A DNA stretch of 61,380 bases. Origin: Halorubrum saccharovorum DSM 1137 (GTDB lineage Archaea; Halobacteriota; Halobacteria; Halobacteriales; Haloferacaceae). Positions 24,707 through 33,951 of the stretch are shown here, in pieces. The notes beneath the pieces were generated by a model. The model ran no database searches, was not told the origin of the DNA, and worked only from the letters and a program-made list of their open reading frames with translations. The stretch spans positions 62,870-124,249 of the forward strand of contig NZ_AOJE01000060.1 in the NCBI RefSeq assembly GCF_000337915.1. Direction: 5' to 3'. The translations under genes were made by a program, and so were the position numbers. Numbering within the stretch: position 1 is the first letter of the stretch; each line of letters begins with the position of its first letter.

Positions 24707-25864
24707 ATGACTCTCGTCTCCGATACCCACGGCGCCCACGGCGCGGTGTACCGCGACCGCGGCGGTCGTCAGGTGGTCGACCACTACAGGAAGCCAGAGC
24801 GCGTCGGCAAGGCGGTCCGAAACGTCGTCGGCGCGATCGAGATGGGATACGGCGTGCTCGCCGTCACGGGCGAGGACCGCGTCGAGTTCATCGACAACGC
24901 CGTCTCCAATCGAGTCCCGGACGAGGACGGGCGAGGCGTGTACGCGCTCCTGCTCGATCCCCAGGGCGGCATCGAGACGGACATGTACGTGTACAACGCC
25001 GACGAGCGCCTGCTCGTCTTCCTCCCGCCCGAGCGCGCAGAGGCGGTCGCCGAGGACTGGGCGGAGAAGGTGTTCATCCAGGACGTGGCGATCGACGACA
25101 TCTCCGACGAACTCGGTGTCTTCGGGGTCCACGGCCCCAAGTCGACCGAGAAGATCGCCTCGGTGCTCGGCGGGCCGGGCGCGCCCGAGGAGCCGCTCTC
25201 GTTCGTCCGCGGGTCGATGGTCGACGCCGGCGTCACCGTGATCGCGAGCGACGCGCCCCTCGGCGAGGAGGGGTACGAGGTCGTCTGCGCGGCCGAGGAC
25301 TCGGAAGAGGTGCTCGACACCCTGCTCAACCGCGGGCTCAACGCGGCCCCGTTCGGCTACCGGACGTGGGACGCGCTCTCGCTCGAAGCCGGCACTCCCC
25401 TCTTCGAGTACGAGCTGGAGGGGACGGTGCCGAACGTCCTCGGGCTCCGCAACGCCTTGGACTTCGACAAGGGGTGTTACGTCGGCCAGGAGGTCGTCTC
25501 CCGCGTCGAGAACCAGGGCCGTCCGAGTCGGCGGCTCGTCGGGCTCGACCTCGACGGGCTCGCCGACGCGATCGCTGCGATCGACGGCGACGCAGACCCG
25601 GAGGGGTACGACGAGGTCCTTCCCTCCCCCGGCGCGGCCGTGTTCGACGGCGACGAGGCGGTCGGCGAGGTGACACGCGCGGCGGTCGGCCCCGCCGACG
25701 GTGACCCGATCGCGCTTGCGCTCGTCCGGTTCGACGCCGGCCTCGTCGACCCCGCCGTGCGCGTCGGCGGCGAGGAGGTCTCGGTGACGCGCGCCGACCT
25801 CCCCTTCCCGTCCGTCGAGGGGAGCGCGCAGTCGGCGCGGCTGCCGACGTACCCCGACGCCTGA
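24707..25864 (+). CDS. GcvT/YgfZ-like folate-binding protein
   Basis: A 385-residue aminomethyltransferase-family protein. The distinctive motif KGCYVGQE (about 254-261) marks the YgfZ branch, whose members help iron-sulfur cluster enzymes mature using tetrahydrofolate, rather than true GcvT. The three-domain tetrahydrofolate-binding layout runs the whole length (DYRKPERVGK, GVHGPKSTEKIASVL, NALDFDKGCY). No gcv partner genes (P or H protein) are nearby, which supports the YgfZ reading; a glycine-cleavage T protein is the main alternative. Confidence 0.85.
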   Translation: MTLVSDTHGAHGAVYRDRGGRQVVDHYRKPERVGKAVRNVVGAIEMGYGVLAVTGEDRVEFIDNAVSNRVPDEDGRGVYALLLDPQGGIETDMYVYNADERLLVFLPPERAEAVAEDWAEKVFIQDVAIDDISDELGVFGVHGPKSTEKIASVLGGPGAPEEPLSFVRGSMVDAGVTVIASDAPLGEEGYEVVCAAEDSEEVLDTLLNRGLNAAPFGYRTWDALSLEAGTPLFEYELEGTVPNVLGLRNALDFDKGCYVGQEVVSRVENQGRPSRRLVGLDLDGLADAIAAIDGDADPEGYDEVLPSPGAAVFDGDEAVGEVTRAAVGPADGDPIALALVRFDAGLVDPAVRVGGEEVSVTRADLPFPSVEGSAQSARLPTYPDA

Positions 25865-25883
25865 CGGATCGAGACGCGTCCCG

Positions 25884-27059
25884 CTACAGGACGAACTGCA
25901 CGGCGGTGTACACGCCGAACCCGAGTCCCAGCGACCCGACGAGCGACGCGATCCACGCGAAGACGGTGTACCCCATCTTCGCCCGGCTCACGCCCGCGTC
26001 TCCCGCGGCGTAGCCGGCGCCGACGATGGCGGAGACGATGATCTCGTTGAACGAGACGGGGATCCCGAACGCGACGGCGGTCTGTGCGATCGCGAACGAC
26101 GGGATGAGCGCCGAGATCGACCGCCGCGGCCCCATCGAGGCGTAGTCCTGCGAGATCGCCTTGATCATCCGCGGCGCGCCGGTCCACGACCCGACGAGCA
26201 GTCCCGCGCCGCCGCCGACGAGCAGCGCCCACAGCGGGACCCCCACGTCGCTGAAGATCGGGACGAGCGGACCGATCGCGAGTCCGACCTGCGAGCCGCC
26301 CGCGGAGAAGGCGACGAGCCCGCCCATCGCGAGGAGGAACCGTCGCTGGGCGCCCTCGCGATCGCGACCGAGGTCGGCGTACACCGCGAGGGCGACGATC
26401 GAGGCGAACGCGACCGTGACCAGGGGCGTGCCGATTTCGCCGACTCCGAGTCCGGGGGCGACCGCCTCCGACAGCGACGCCTGCTCGCCCGCCGGTCCGA
26501 GCAGCGCGAATCCGACGTTCGCGACGATCGCGCCGACCACCCCGGCGAGCGCGGCGGTGAGTGGTCGTTGCGGGATCTTCTCGCCGATGAGGCCGCGCGC
26601 GACGACGTAAGCGACGCCGCCGCCGACGAACGGGGTGAGCACCCACAGCGTGAGGATCTCGGAGTACTTCGGCCACGCCGGATCGCCGCCCATCGCGAGG
26701 CCGACGCCGACGACGGCGCCGGTGACGGTGAAGGCGGTCGCGATCGGGTAGCCGGCGAACACCCCGATCGCGACGAGCGCGGCCGCGGTGAGCAGCGCGA
26801 CGATGGCCGCGCCGGCGGTGAGGGTGACGCCGCCGATCAGCTCGGTCCCCACCGCCTCCGTCACGTTCGCGCCCTGGAGGATCGCGCCCATCAGCCCCAA
26901 CACGCCGACGATGAGGCCCGCGCGCATCACGGAGATGGCGTTGGCGCCGACCGCCGGGGCGAACGGCGTCGACCCGGAGGAACCGGCGCCGATCGACCAC
27001 GCCATAAAGAGGCTGGCCGCGCCGGCGACGCCGAGGGTGGCGACGGTTACGACGGCCAT
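25884..27059 (-). CDS. PiT family inorganic phosphate transporter
   Basis: A 391-residue membrane protein with about ten helices in two repeats. The first repeat carries PFAPAVGANAISV (about 32-44) and the second VGSWTGAPRMIKAISQDYA, with GVSFNEIIVSAIVGAGYA near the C terminus (written here as PVSFNEIIV...), the inverted-repeat hallmark of PiT transporters for sodium- or proton-coupled phosphate uptake. It is preceded one base upstream by a 42-residue membrane protein on the same strand, an apparent coupled pair. No phoU is adjacent. Confidence 0.9.
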   Translation of the reverse strand: MAVVTVATLGVAGAASLFMAWSIGAGSSGSTPFAPAVGANAISVMRAGLIVGVLGLMGAILQGANVTEAVGTELIGGVTLTAGAAIVALLTAAALVAIGVFAGYPIATAFTVTGAVVGVGLAMGGDPAWPKYSEILTLWVLTPFVGGGVAYVVARGLIGEKIPQRPLTAALAGVVGAIVANVGFALLGPAGEQASLSEAVAPGLGVGEIGTPLVTVAFASIVALAVYADLGRDREGAQRRFLLAMGGLVAFSAGGSQVGLAIGPLVPIFSDVGVPLWALLVGGGAGLLVGSWTGAPRMIKAISQDYASMGPRRSISALIPSFAIAQTAVAFGIPVSFNEIIVSAIVGAGYAAGDAGVSRAKMGYTVFAWIASLVGSLGLGFGVYTAVQFVL

Positions 27060-27060
27060 G

Positions 27061-27189
27061 TTACCGCTGCCCGTCGTCGTACCCTTCGCGGAGCCCCGTC
27101 AGGGTGCGTCGGACAAGTAGGTACGCGAAGAAGAAGAACCCGAGCAAGACGAGAAGGATCACGACGAACAACGGTTCGACCGGGAGCAT
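27061..27189 (-). CDS. 42-residue membrane protein coupled to the PiT transporter
   Basis: Short frame with ATG at 27189 and TAA at 27061-27063, one base before the transporter ATG. The product is MLPVEPLFVVILLV... : a four-residue head, one strongly hydrophobic helix (about 5-25, rich in L, V and F), then VRRTLTGLREGYDDGQR, a basic/polar cytosolic tail. It has the composition and positive-inside layout of a genuine small membrane protein. Its TATA-like GCATAACACC is about 22-30 bases upstream. Probably an accessory subunit or a coupling leader for the transporter; homologues were not checkable here. Confidence 0.7.
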   Translation of the reverse strand: MLPVEPLFVVILLVLLGFFFFAYLLVRRTLTGLREGYDDGQR

Positions 27190-27560
27190 ACACTCGAATC
27201 CGTCGGGACGGTGTTATGCGTTTCGGCAGCCGGATCGTCCGCCGATTCCGGTCGTCCGCCGGCCGTCGGGTTCGGCCGCCGTCTGTCGATGACTAAAACG
27301 CGCTTTTGTCCATAAGCTACCTATAAGCAATTACCGGCGTAAGATGTCGATGCGACCCCCCGCTTCGGCCCTCCCCCACGATCGGTCGCCGACCGGCGAG
27401 CCGCGACGGCACACGACGCCCGCGAGATCGGGTCTCCGCCTACTCTCCCCCTCCCTCTTCGCCGTCCCCGCCTCCCGGTCTGACCGACGCACGCGGGGCG
27501 TCGCGTTCGCCCGCCGAGCGCTCCCCCCCTTCGGCGGGCGTCACCTTCTCGACACCCGAC
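27190..27560. other. Intergenic region with AT-rich core
   Basis: Holds the promoter of the membrane-protein/PiT pair (minus strand). It also has an AT-richer core at 27293-27340 with CTATAAGC, and an AAAACGCGCTTTT near-palindrome at about 27295-27307. A forward frame at 27344-27607 overlaps the end of the next gene and has no protein-like composition, so it is not called. I see no RNA fold or repeat that I can support here. Confidence 0.5.
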
Positions 27561-28076
27561 TCAGGGCGCGATCCGGAACTCCTCGAAGATCTCACCGTCC
27601 GGCGTGACGAGCCGCCCGTTCAGCCCGGCCTCTTCGGCGATCGGCCCGAGCTCCGCGTGCGCCGGTCGGTTCCCGCGCGGCTGGGCGTGACTTCCGGGGT
27701 TCAGTATCGGGAGCGCACCGCTGTCGTCGAACCGAGGTCGGTGGCTGTGTCCGCAGATCACGGCGTCGGCGTCGCGCTCCCGGCCGAGCATCACGAGTCC
27801 GGTGTCGCCGTTGCGGTGTCGGTGGGTGACCGCGAATCGGACGCCCGCGTACTCCACCGTTCGCACTTCGGGGAGTCGGTCGCGGATCGCCGCGTCGGCG
27901 TTGTTGCCGTAGACGGCTCGGAGGCTCCGAGCGGCCGACTCGAACGCGTCGAGCACCGGCTCCCGGTAGAAGTCCCCGGCGTGAATGACGAGGTCGGCCT
28001 CGCGGACCGCCTCGGCGGTCCGGCCCTGTAGCTTCGTCTCCTCGCGCGAATGGGTGTCCGAGACGACGACGAGCAT
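27561..28076 (-). CDS. YfcE/MJ0936-type metallophosphoesterase
   Basis: A 171-residue calcineurin-like phosphodiesterase. The two-metal site motifs are complete: DTH (7-9), GDF (about 34-36), GNNAD (about 58-62), THRH, GHSHRP and the closing NPGSHAQPRG. Archaeal relatives hydrolyse phosphodiesters in vitro and the physiological substrate is unknown. It is followed on the same strand, after 88 bp of intergenic sequence upstream, by rfcS. Confidence 0.92.
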   Translation of the reverse strand: MLVVVSDTHSREETKLQGRTAEAVREADLVIHAGDFYREPVLDAFESAARSLRAVYGNNADAAIRDRLPEVRTVEYAGVRFAVTHRHRNGDTGLVMLGRERDADAVICGHSHRPRFDDSGALPILNPGSHAQPRGNRPAHAELGPIAEEAGLNGRLVTPDGEIFEEFRIAP

Positions 28077-28164
28077 ACCGTCGCTCGGCCGCGGGCGCTC
28101 TTAAAAAGCCCGACGGCGACGAATCAGCCCGGGGCGAGTCGGTCCGGCGACGCCGCGGAACCGC

Positions 28165-29151
28165 CTACGCCTCGTCCAGCGACAGCGACGCGAGCAGCGA
28201 CTCCAACTGCACCTGCTCGTTCGCGCCCTCGGCGATCCGGTAGTCGGCCTCGCCGATCCGCTCCATCAGCGCGACCGCCTCGCGCTCGCTCAGGTCGAAC
28301 TCCCAGACGGAGCGGTGGAGCTGGTCGATCACGTCGCCGCCGGCCATCCCCGTCTCGGTGAGAAGCGTATCGAGCGTCGCCCGCGCCCGCGAGAAGTCGC
28401 CCTCCAGCGCGTTCGTCACCATCGACTCGATCTCCTCGGGCCGCGCGGTCGCCGTGATCGCGTACACTGCCTCCTCGTCGACGACGTCGCCGGTCGTCGC
28501 CGCCGCCTGCAGCGAGTTGATCGCGCGGCGCATGTCGCCGTCCGCGGCGTACACCAAGGCGTCGACACCCTCGTCCGTCACCTCGATCCCCTCCGCGGCC
28601 GCGATCTCGCGGGTCTGCGCGGCGACGGCCTCGTCCGAGAGCGGCGAGAAGCGGAAGACGGCGCAGCGCGACTGGATCGGGTCGATGATCTTCGACGAGT
28701 AGTTACACGAGAGGATGAAGCGCGTGTTGTCGGAGAACTGCTCCATCGTGCGGCGTAATGCTGACTGAGCGTCATCGGTAAGCGAGTCAGCCTCGTCAAG
28801 AAACACGATCCGGAAGTCGCCGCCGAACGACGAGCGCGCGAACCCCTTGATCCGGTCGCGCACCACGTCGATGCCGCGCTGGTCTGAGGCGTTGAGTTCG
28901 AGGAAGTTCCCCCGCCAGTTGTCCTCGCCGTACACCTGCCGCGCGATGGCGGTGGCGGCGGTCGTCTTCCCGACGCCCGCCGGCCCGCTGAAGAGCAGGT
29001 GGGGGATGTCGTCCTGCTCGATGTAGCTCTGGAGCCGCTCGACGATCTCCTCCTGTCCGTGGATGTCGTCGAGCGACTGCGGCCGGTACTTCTCGATCCA
29101 GATCTCCCGGCCGGTCGCGGTCGCAGCCGTCTGCTCGTCGGCCTCGCTCAT
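28165..29151 (-). CDS. rfcS: Replication factor C small subunit
   Basis: A 328-residue AAA+ clamp-loader subunit that opens PCNA and places it on primed DNA. Motifs are Walker [10 protein letters not shown] (about 42-50), Walker B FLDEAD, the sensor-1 LSCNYS and the SRC arginine-finger motif (QSRCAVFRF). The lid and collar regions continue to the end ([12 protein letters not shown]...). Length is typical for archaeal RfcS; no intein is present, which is worth noting because haloarchaeal rfcS genes often carry one. Confidence 0.96.
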   Translation of the reverse strand: MSEADEQTAATATGREIWIEKYRPQSLDDIHGQEEIVERLQSYIEQDDIPHLLFSGPAGVGKTTAATAIARQVYGEDNWRGNFLELNASDQRGIDVVRDRIKGFARSSFGGDFRIVFLDEADSLTDDAQSALRRTMEQFSDNTRFILSCNYSSKIIDPIQSRCAVFRFSPLSDEAVAAQTREIAAAEGIEVTDEGVDALVYAADGDMRRAINSLQAAATTGDVVDEEAVYAITATARPEEIESMVTNALEGDFSRARATLDTLLTETGMAGGDVIDQLHRSVWEFDLSEREAVALMERIGEADYRIAEGANEQVQLESLLASLSLDEA

Positions 29152-29255
29152 GGCGAATCGGAGGGTCGGCGGGGTGATAAACGCCCCGAGACCCGGCCGC
29201 GTCGGCGAGCGGAGGAGAGCAGAAGCGAGAAGGTTCGCGCCCCGACTCCCGGGTG

Positions 29256-29510
29256 TCAGTCGCTCCGCGAGAGCCGCTGGAGCTCGTAGGCGAACACCCA
29301 GATACCCATCAACACGCCGACGGGCAGGACCACCTCAGCGATCTCTCGCGAGATCGGCAGCTCCGCGACGTCGAAGAGCAGGTGCGTCGTCGTCGCGGCG
29401 AGCTGCGCGAACAGCTCGTACTCCGCGCGAATCGTGTTCGTTAGCATTGACCCGACCACGAGCATCACCATCGCGGCGACGCCATGGATCGTCCCCCGAA
29501 TATGTGGCAT
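29256..29510 (-). CDS. Hypothetical membrane protein
   Basis: An 84-residue protein with two hydrophobic segments: about 8-28 ([20 protein letters not shown]) and 60-78 ([19 protein letters not shown]), separated by a polar stretch [19 protein letters not shown] do not recognise the family. The start at 29510 (MPHIRG) places the first helix near the N terminus; an ATG at 29537 adds nine residues. It follows the DUF5995-like gene on the same strand after 52 bp. Confidence 0.6.
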   Translation of the reverse strand: MPHIRGTIHGVAAMVMLVVGSMLTNTIRAEYELFAQLAATTTHLLFDVAELPISREIAEVVLPVGVLMGIWVFAYELQRLSRSD

Positions 29511-29562
29511 AACCGTCAGATCCGCGACGACCCCCATAGGTGTTTCTCCCGCGGCGGTTCGC

Positions 29563-30486
29563 TTACAGGCGCCGTCGGACGGCTTCACAGAACGCATCCG
29601 CCGCGTCGACCTCGGCCTCCGCGTCCCGCAGGCGCGCGCTCGCGGCGGCGTCGACCTCGGGCGCGAGTACGACCCCCGCGGCGCCCGTCGCGACGGTCTC
29701 GGTCCGCCAGTCGACGTACGGCCCGCCGACCCACGCCGGGAGGTCGGCGCGCAACACGGCGTTTCGCCACGCGAACTCCCGGCTCCCTTTCAGTCCGAGC
29801 AGGGCCAACCGGTCGTCGAAGGGGTCGAGAAGCGTGTCGATCCCGGCGATTCCGACCGCGGCGTACGTCTCCACGAGGGCGTCTTGGACGGTCTGGACGA
29901 GCCGAGCCAGGATGGCGTTTATCCGGTCGTGGTCCTCCCGCTTCGCGTCGCGATCGGGATCGATCCCCACGTCGCCGAGCGTGTACGTGAGATCGTAGGT
30001 GATGTGCGCGTTGATACCCAGCAGGGCGTCCTGCGCGACGAGCGTCTCGCCGCGAGCCGCGGCGGCGAAGGCGATCAGCCACGGGCGCGGGAGCGACTCG
30101 AAGGCTCTGCGCTCGAACGCGACCAGCGCCCGGCGGTAGCGGTTCGCGAAGGCGACGAGATACGACGCGGCCCACTCGGGGTCGAGGAACGCGCCGTCGT
30201 CGATCGCGGTTCGAACGGCCCCAGTCATCCGACTGTACACCGTGAGAAACACCGCGCGCCGGTCGCCGCGCTCGCGGAGGTACGACTCGGTCCGGGACAG
30301 CCGCTCGTCGACGTCGGCGACGGACGCGAACGGCGTCGAAACGAGATCGAGCAGCGCCGCGTCCGGCTCGTCGTCGGCCAGTTCCGCGGCGACGGTGTCG
30401 GCCTCGACGTCGACGGTCCGGCGGACCCCGGCGAGCAGGGCTCTCGCTTCCTCGACGGTCGGGACGGCGGCGCGGATCGGGATCAT
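29563..30486 (-). CDS. DUF5995-like protein
   Basis: A 307-residue, mostly helical cytosolic protein. The stretch ARNRYR (VAFANRYRRAL) followed by DALLGINAHITYDLT is what I recall as the mark of DUF5995 proteins, found in actinobacteria and haloarchaea and of unknown function. Conserved His, Asp and Glu residues in GINAHITYDL and KREDHDRIN could bind a metal (inference). The start at 30486 is chosen because a longer form adds only a Pro/Arg-rich head. Confidence 0.7.
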   Translation of the reverse strand: MIPIRAAVPTVEEARALLAGVRRTVDVEADTVAAELADDEPDAALLDLVSTPFASVADVDERLSRTESYLRERGDRRAVFLTVYSRMTGAVRTAIDDGAFLDPEWAASYLVAFANRYRRALVAFERRAFESLPRPWLIAFAAAARGETLVAQDALLGINAHITYDLTYTLGDVGIDPDRDAKREDHDRINAILARLVQTVQDALVETYAAVGIAGIDTLLDPFDDRLALLGLKGSREFAWRNAVLRADLPAWVGGPYVDWRTETVATGAAGVVLAPEVDAAASARLRDAEAEVDAADAFCEAVRRRL

Positions 30487-30611
30487 CGTGAGCGACGGCG
30501 GGCGCCGTCGGATCGGCCGATACTCAGCCGGCACGGAAGAGCGTTGCTGCCGGAACGGGTCGCCGCCGACTCCCTACACTCGTCGATGGATTCCGCGAAC
30601 TCGTCGATCAG

Positions 30612-31559
30612 CTACGCGAACTCGTCGATCAGCTCGGGCACCACGTCGAACAGGTCCCCGACGATGCCGTAGTCGGCGATGTCGAAGATCGGGGCGTTCG
30701 GGTCGGTGTTTACCGCGACGATCGTGTCCGAGCCCTTCATGCCGGCGACGTGCTGGACCGCGCCGGAGATGCCGATCGCGATGTACACGTCCGGCGTGAC
30801 GACCTTCCCGCTCTGCCCGACCTGCCGGTTCTTCGGGAGCCAGCCGTTGTCGACGATCGGTCGCGACGCGGAGAGCGTCGCGCCGAGCGCGTCGGCGAGG
30901 TCCTCGACGAGCTCCAAGTTCTCCTCCTCCTCGATACCGCGGCCGACCGAGACGAGCACGTCGGCGTCCGCGATGTCGACGTCGCCGCCGCCGACCTCCT
31001 CGAAGCCCGTGACGCGCGCCCCCGACTCGGGGTGGTCGACCTCGACGGGCTCGACCGTCGCGTCGCCGACGCCCTCGGCGGGCGCCCACTCGCCGCCTCG
31101 GACGGTGAGGACGAACTGGTCACCGGTCACGTCGACGGTCGTCTCCACCTTCGAACCGTACATCTCGCGGGTGACGGTCAGCCCGTCGTCGTACTCGAAG
31201 CCGATCGCGTCGGTCACCAGCGGGTAGCCGTGCGCCTCGGCGACGGCGGGCGCGTAGTCCAGCCCGTTGACCGAGTTCGGGATCACGACGGCCTCGGCGC
31301 CGGTCCCCTCTAGCAGTGCCCCGACGGCCGACTGGTAGACGTTGTGGTCGAACTCCTCGCCGTTCGAAACCGCGTGGACCGCGTCGACGCCCTGGCGGTT
31401 CAGGTCCTCGGCAAATCGGCCGACGTCGCCGCCGACCACTGCGACGTGGAGGTCACCGTCGCGCGCGTCGGCGAGCTCGCGACCCGCCGTGATCGCCTCG
31501 TAGGAGACGTCGCGAAGCTCTCCGCGCCGATGTTCCGAGACGACGAGAACGTCGGACAT
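30612..31559 (-). CDS. etfA: Electron transfer flavoprotein subunit alpha
   Basis: A 315-residue FixB/EtfA protein that binds FAD and passes electrons from acyl-CoA and related dehydrogenases to the quinone pool. The C-terminal FAD-binding domain is clear: VSVGRGI, GWLPKNRQVGQSGK, GISGAVQHVAGM and NTDPNAPIFDIADYG. Its ATG overlaps the stop of etfB (TGATG at 31557-31561), so the heterodimer is made from one message. A GTG three bases further upstream is an alternative start. Confidence 0.96.
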   Translation of the reverse strand: MSDVLVVSEHRRGELRDVSYEAITAGRELADARDGDLHVAVVGGDVGRFAEDLNRQGVDAVHAVSNGEEFDHNVYQSAVGALLEGTGAEAVVIPNSVNGLDYAPAVAEAHGYPLVTDAIGFEYDDGLTVTREMYGSKVETTVDVTGDQFVLTVRGGEWAPAEGVGDATVEPVEVDHPESGARVTGFEEVGGGDVDIADADVLVSVGRGIEEEENLELVEDLADALGATLSASRPIVDNGWLPKNRQVGQSGKVVTPDVYIAIGISGAVQHVAGMKGSDTIVAVNTDPNAPIFDIADYGIVGDLFDVVPELIDEFA

Positions 31560-32347
31560 CACGCGCCCACCCCCTTCTCGCGGAGGACCTCCGCAAGTCG
31601 CGACGCGGTCTCCCCCGCGTCGCCCTCGATGATCTCGGCGTCCGACTCGCTCTCCGGCTCGTACATCGAGGTGATCGCCAGCGAGCTTTCGACGTCCTCG
31701 ACTGACAGCCCGAGGGCGGACAGGTCCTTCGCGTCGATCTCCTTGCGCTGCGCCTGTCGGATGCCCCGGAGGCTCGCGTATCGCGGCTCGTTGAGCCCGG
31801 TCTGGACGGTCAGCACGGCGGGGAGGTCAACGTCGGTCAGCTCCTCGACGCCGCCCTCCAGTTCGCGGTGGACGTGCGCGACGCCCGCGTCGTCGTCGAC
31901 CTCGAGGTCGTTGACGACGGCGGCGTGCTCGAAGCCGATCCGCTCGGCGAGCGCGACGCCCGTCGCTCCGAACCCGGTGTCCGCTGCCTGGACGCCGCCG
32001 AGCACGAGGTCGGGATCCTCCGTCTCGACGACCGCCTCGAACGCCGTCACCTTCGCCGCCACGTCGGCGAAGCCCGCCTCGAAGGCCTCGTCCCAGACGC
32101 GTACGGCGCGGTCGGCGCCCTTCGCGAGCGCCATCCGGACCGTCTCCTCCGCGCGCTCCGGCCCGATGGTGACGGCGACGACCTCGTCCGCGATCCCCGC
32201 TTCGGCCAGCTGCACCGCGGCCTCGACCGCGTAGTCGTCCCACTCGTTGAGGTCGTACTCGAGGTCGGACGCCGCGATGTCGGTGCCCTCGACCGCGAAG
32301 TCGTCGTCCGGCTCCGCGACCTCCTTGACTGTCACCAGAACTTTCAT
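31559..32347 (-). CDS. etfB: Electron transfer flavoprotein subunit beta
   Basis: A 262-residue FixA/EtfB partner of the following etfA gene. It begins MKVLVTVKEVAEPD and carries the conserved LNEWDDYAVEAAVQL, GGVQAADTGFGATG and the signature-type TGLNEPRYASLRGIRQAQRKEI that contacts AMP and dehydrogenases. The two subunits supply electrons from fatty-acid or amino-acid oxidation. No ETF-quinone oxidoreductase is present in the immediate neighbourhood. Confidence 0.96.
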   Translation of the reverse strand: MKVLVTVKEVAEPDDDFAVEGTDIAASDLEYDLNEWDDYAVEAAVQLAEAGIADEVVAVTIGPERAEETVRMALAKGADRAVRVWDEAFEAGFADVAAKVTAFEAVVETEDPDLVLGGVQAADTGFGATGVALAERIGFEHAAVVNDLEVDDDAGVAHVHRELEGGVEELTDVDLPAVLTVQTGLNEPRYASLRGIRQAQRKEIDAKDLSALGLSVEDVESSLAITSMYEPESESDAEIIEGDAGETASRLAEVLREKGVGA

Positions 32348-32453
32348 GATCGATACTCCGTCGTTCGACCTGTAAGAGCTTTCGGAACACCTCACCGCGG
32401 GCTCGCGGTTTCTGCTGCCACGCGGCCTCTCGCCGCGACTCTGGAGCCTCGGA

Positions 32454-33797
32454 TCAGCGTTCGTCGTCGGTCCCGACGCCGTCTCCGCCGTCTTCCTCGC
32501 CGCCGTCTCCGCCGCCTTCCTCACTGTCGTCTCCGCCGTCTTCCTCGTCGTCTGGGACCGAGATCAGGTTCTCGCGACCGAGACGGAGCTTCTCCACGCG
32601 GCCCGAATCGGCCATCGACGAGAGCAGCTGCGACACCTTCGCGTCCGACCACCCAGTCTCCGCGACGATGTCGGCCTGCCGCATCCGCCCGCCGTTGTCT
32701 TCGAGGAGCCGTTCGACGCGCTCCTCGTCCGACAGCAGCGAGAGGTCCTCCTCTCCGGCCGCTACGTCGTCGGATTCCGTCCCGCCGCTTGCCGGGCCCG
32801 GATCGCCAGAGACCCCGGTCGCGGCGTCGCGCCGCCCGCTGTCGGTGCGTTCCCCGCCGTCGCTGTCGACGGTCGCCTCGTCGGCGCTCCCTCTCCCCCC
32901 GGATCCGGTGTCCCCGTCTATCCGACGGTAGCCGACGATGCTCCCGGCGATGAGCACCGCGGCGACGACGATCGCGGCGGTGAGCATCGTCCACGGGGGC
33001 GCGGTCGTTTCCGTGGGCGCGTACACGACTGCGATCCGATCGTTCTCGCCGAAGGTGCGCGGCCCCTCGACGATCACGGCGTTATCGCGTAGCGGGACGG
33101 TTGCGCCCGGAGTTCCCGTGACGGTGTACCCCTCCGGCGTCGCCACTTCGAGCGTCTGTCCCTCCTCCAGCGAGACCAGCCACGTTCCGCCGTCGGGGGT
33201 CGTCAGCGCGTCGCCCAACAGCAGGTTCTCGCCGTCCTCCTCGAGGAACTCGGTCCAGACGAACGTCAGTCGGAACTCGCCGACCGCCGTCGTTTCGGCG
33301 TCCGCCACGTCGAACGACGAGGTGTCCTCGTGGACGACGACCTCGCGGTCGACGTCTTCGATCTGCATCTCTCGGTCGACGCTCCGGCTGGCCTCGCGGG
33401 CGAACCCCTCGAACAGGGTTGCGTCGGGACCGATCTCACCGTCGAGAAACCTGTCTCGGATCGCGTCGAACGCCGCGCGATCGGTCTCGTCGGCGAGCGC
33501 GTATCTGACCGAGACGGTCCACCGCGCGTCGCGCTCCGGCGTCAGCTCGATCCGGATCCGCGTCGCTGTGGTCGGGTCGAACGGCTCGTCGATCTGTTCG
33601 GTGGCCGACGGGTCGACGGCCGGCGGTTCGACGACCGACGGTTCGACGGTCGACGGGTCGACGGTCGACGGATCGGCGTCGAGGGAGGGCGAAGACGAGG
33701 GCGAGAGCGCGTCTCCCGCGACGGGCGCGACGCCGCTCGCGACGAGCGCGACGGCCACCAGCCCGACGAGGAGAACGCGAAACGGGGCGTTCCGCAT
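32454..33797 (-). CDS. Membrane-anchored protein with cytosolic winged-helix domain
   Basis: A 447-residue single-span protein. A signal sequence (MRNAPFRVLLVGLVAVALVASG) leads to an external domain of about 250 residues containing a WTVSVRYALADETDR-type beta domain. One membrane helix follows (PPWTMLTAAIVVAAVLIAGSIVG, about 290), then a disordered acidic linker and a winged helix, RMRQADIVAETGWSDAKVSQLLSSM. The tail is Asp/Glu/Gly-rich. It could be a one-component surface sensor that regulates genes directly. The external part starts with a Pro/Val/Asp/Ser repeat tract (DPSTVDPSTVEPSVVEP) encoded by 15-base repeats near 33600-33690. It is divergent from the exported-protein gene at 33952. 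Confidence 0.8.
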   Translation of the reverse strand: MRNAPFRVLLVGLVAVALVASGVAPVAGDALSPSSSPSLDADPSTVDPSTVEPSVVEPPAVDPSATEQIDEPFDPTTATRIRIELTPERDARWTVSVRYALADETDRAAFDAIRDRFLDGEIGPDATLFEGFAREASRSVDREMQIEDVDREVVVHEDTSSFDVADAETTAVGEFRLTFVWTEFLEEDGENLLLGDALTTPDGGTWLVSLEEGQTLEVATPEGYTVTGTPGATVPLRDNAVIVEGPRTFGENDRIAVVYAPTETTAPPWTMLTAAIVVAAVLIAGSIVGYRRIDGDTGSGGRGSADEATVDSDGGERTDSGRRDAATGVSGDPGPASGGTESDDVAAGEEDLSLLSDEERVERLLEDNGGRMRQADIVAETGWSDAKVSQLLSSMADSGRVEKLRLGRENLISVPDDEEDGGDDSEEGGGDGGEEDGGDGVGTDDER

Positions 33798-33920
33798 ACA
33801 GATCAGCGCACTCAGGCGCCGGGCAAAACGCTTTCCATCGTTCGTTTTGCTCGTCCACGAATTCGAGATGACCGGATCGGATGCGGACCTCGGCGGGTCG
33901 CGTCGCTTCGTTGAGGTGGA

Positions 33921-33930
33921 TTTTTTATAT
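33921..33930 (+). promoter_or_regulatory. TATA box for the exported protein at 33952
   Basis: TTTTTTATAT ends 22 bases before the ATG, the best-defined TATA box in this part of the window. The same 150-bp gap must also hold the promoter of the divergent membrane-anchored winged-helix gene. Confidence 0.65.
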
Positions 33931-33951
33931 CGCGACGCGAACCGACGTGGT

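Noticed and set aside
27344-27607. 87-codon forward frame
   Set aside because: Overlaps the phosphodiesterase gene end, is Arg/Pro/Ser-rich, and the TATA-like sequence is too close (about 14 bases) to its ATG.
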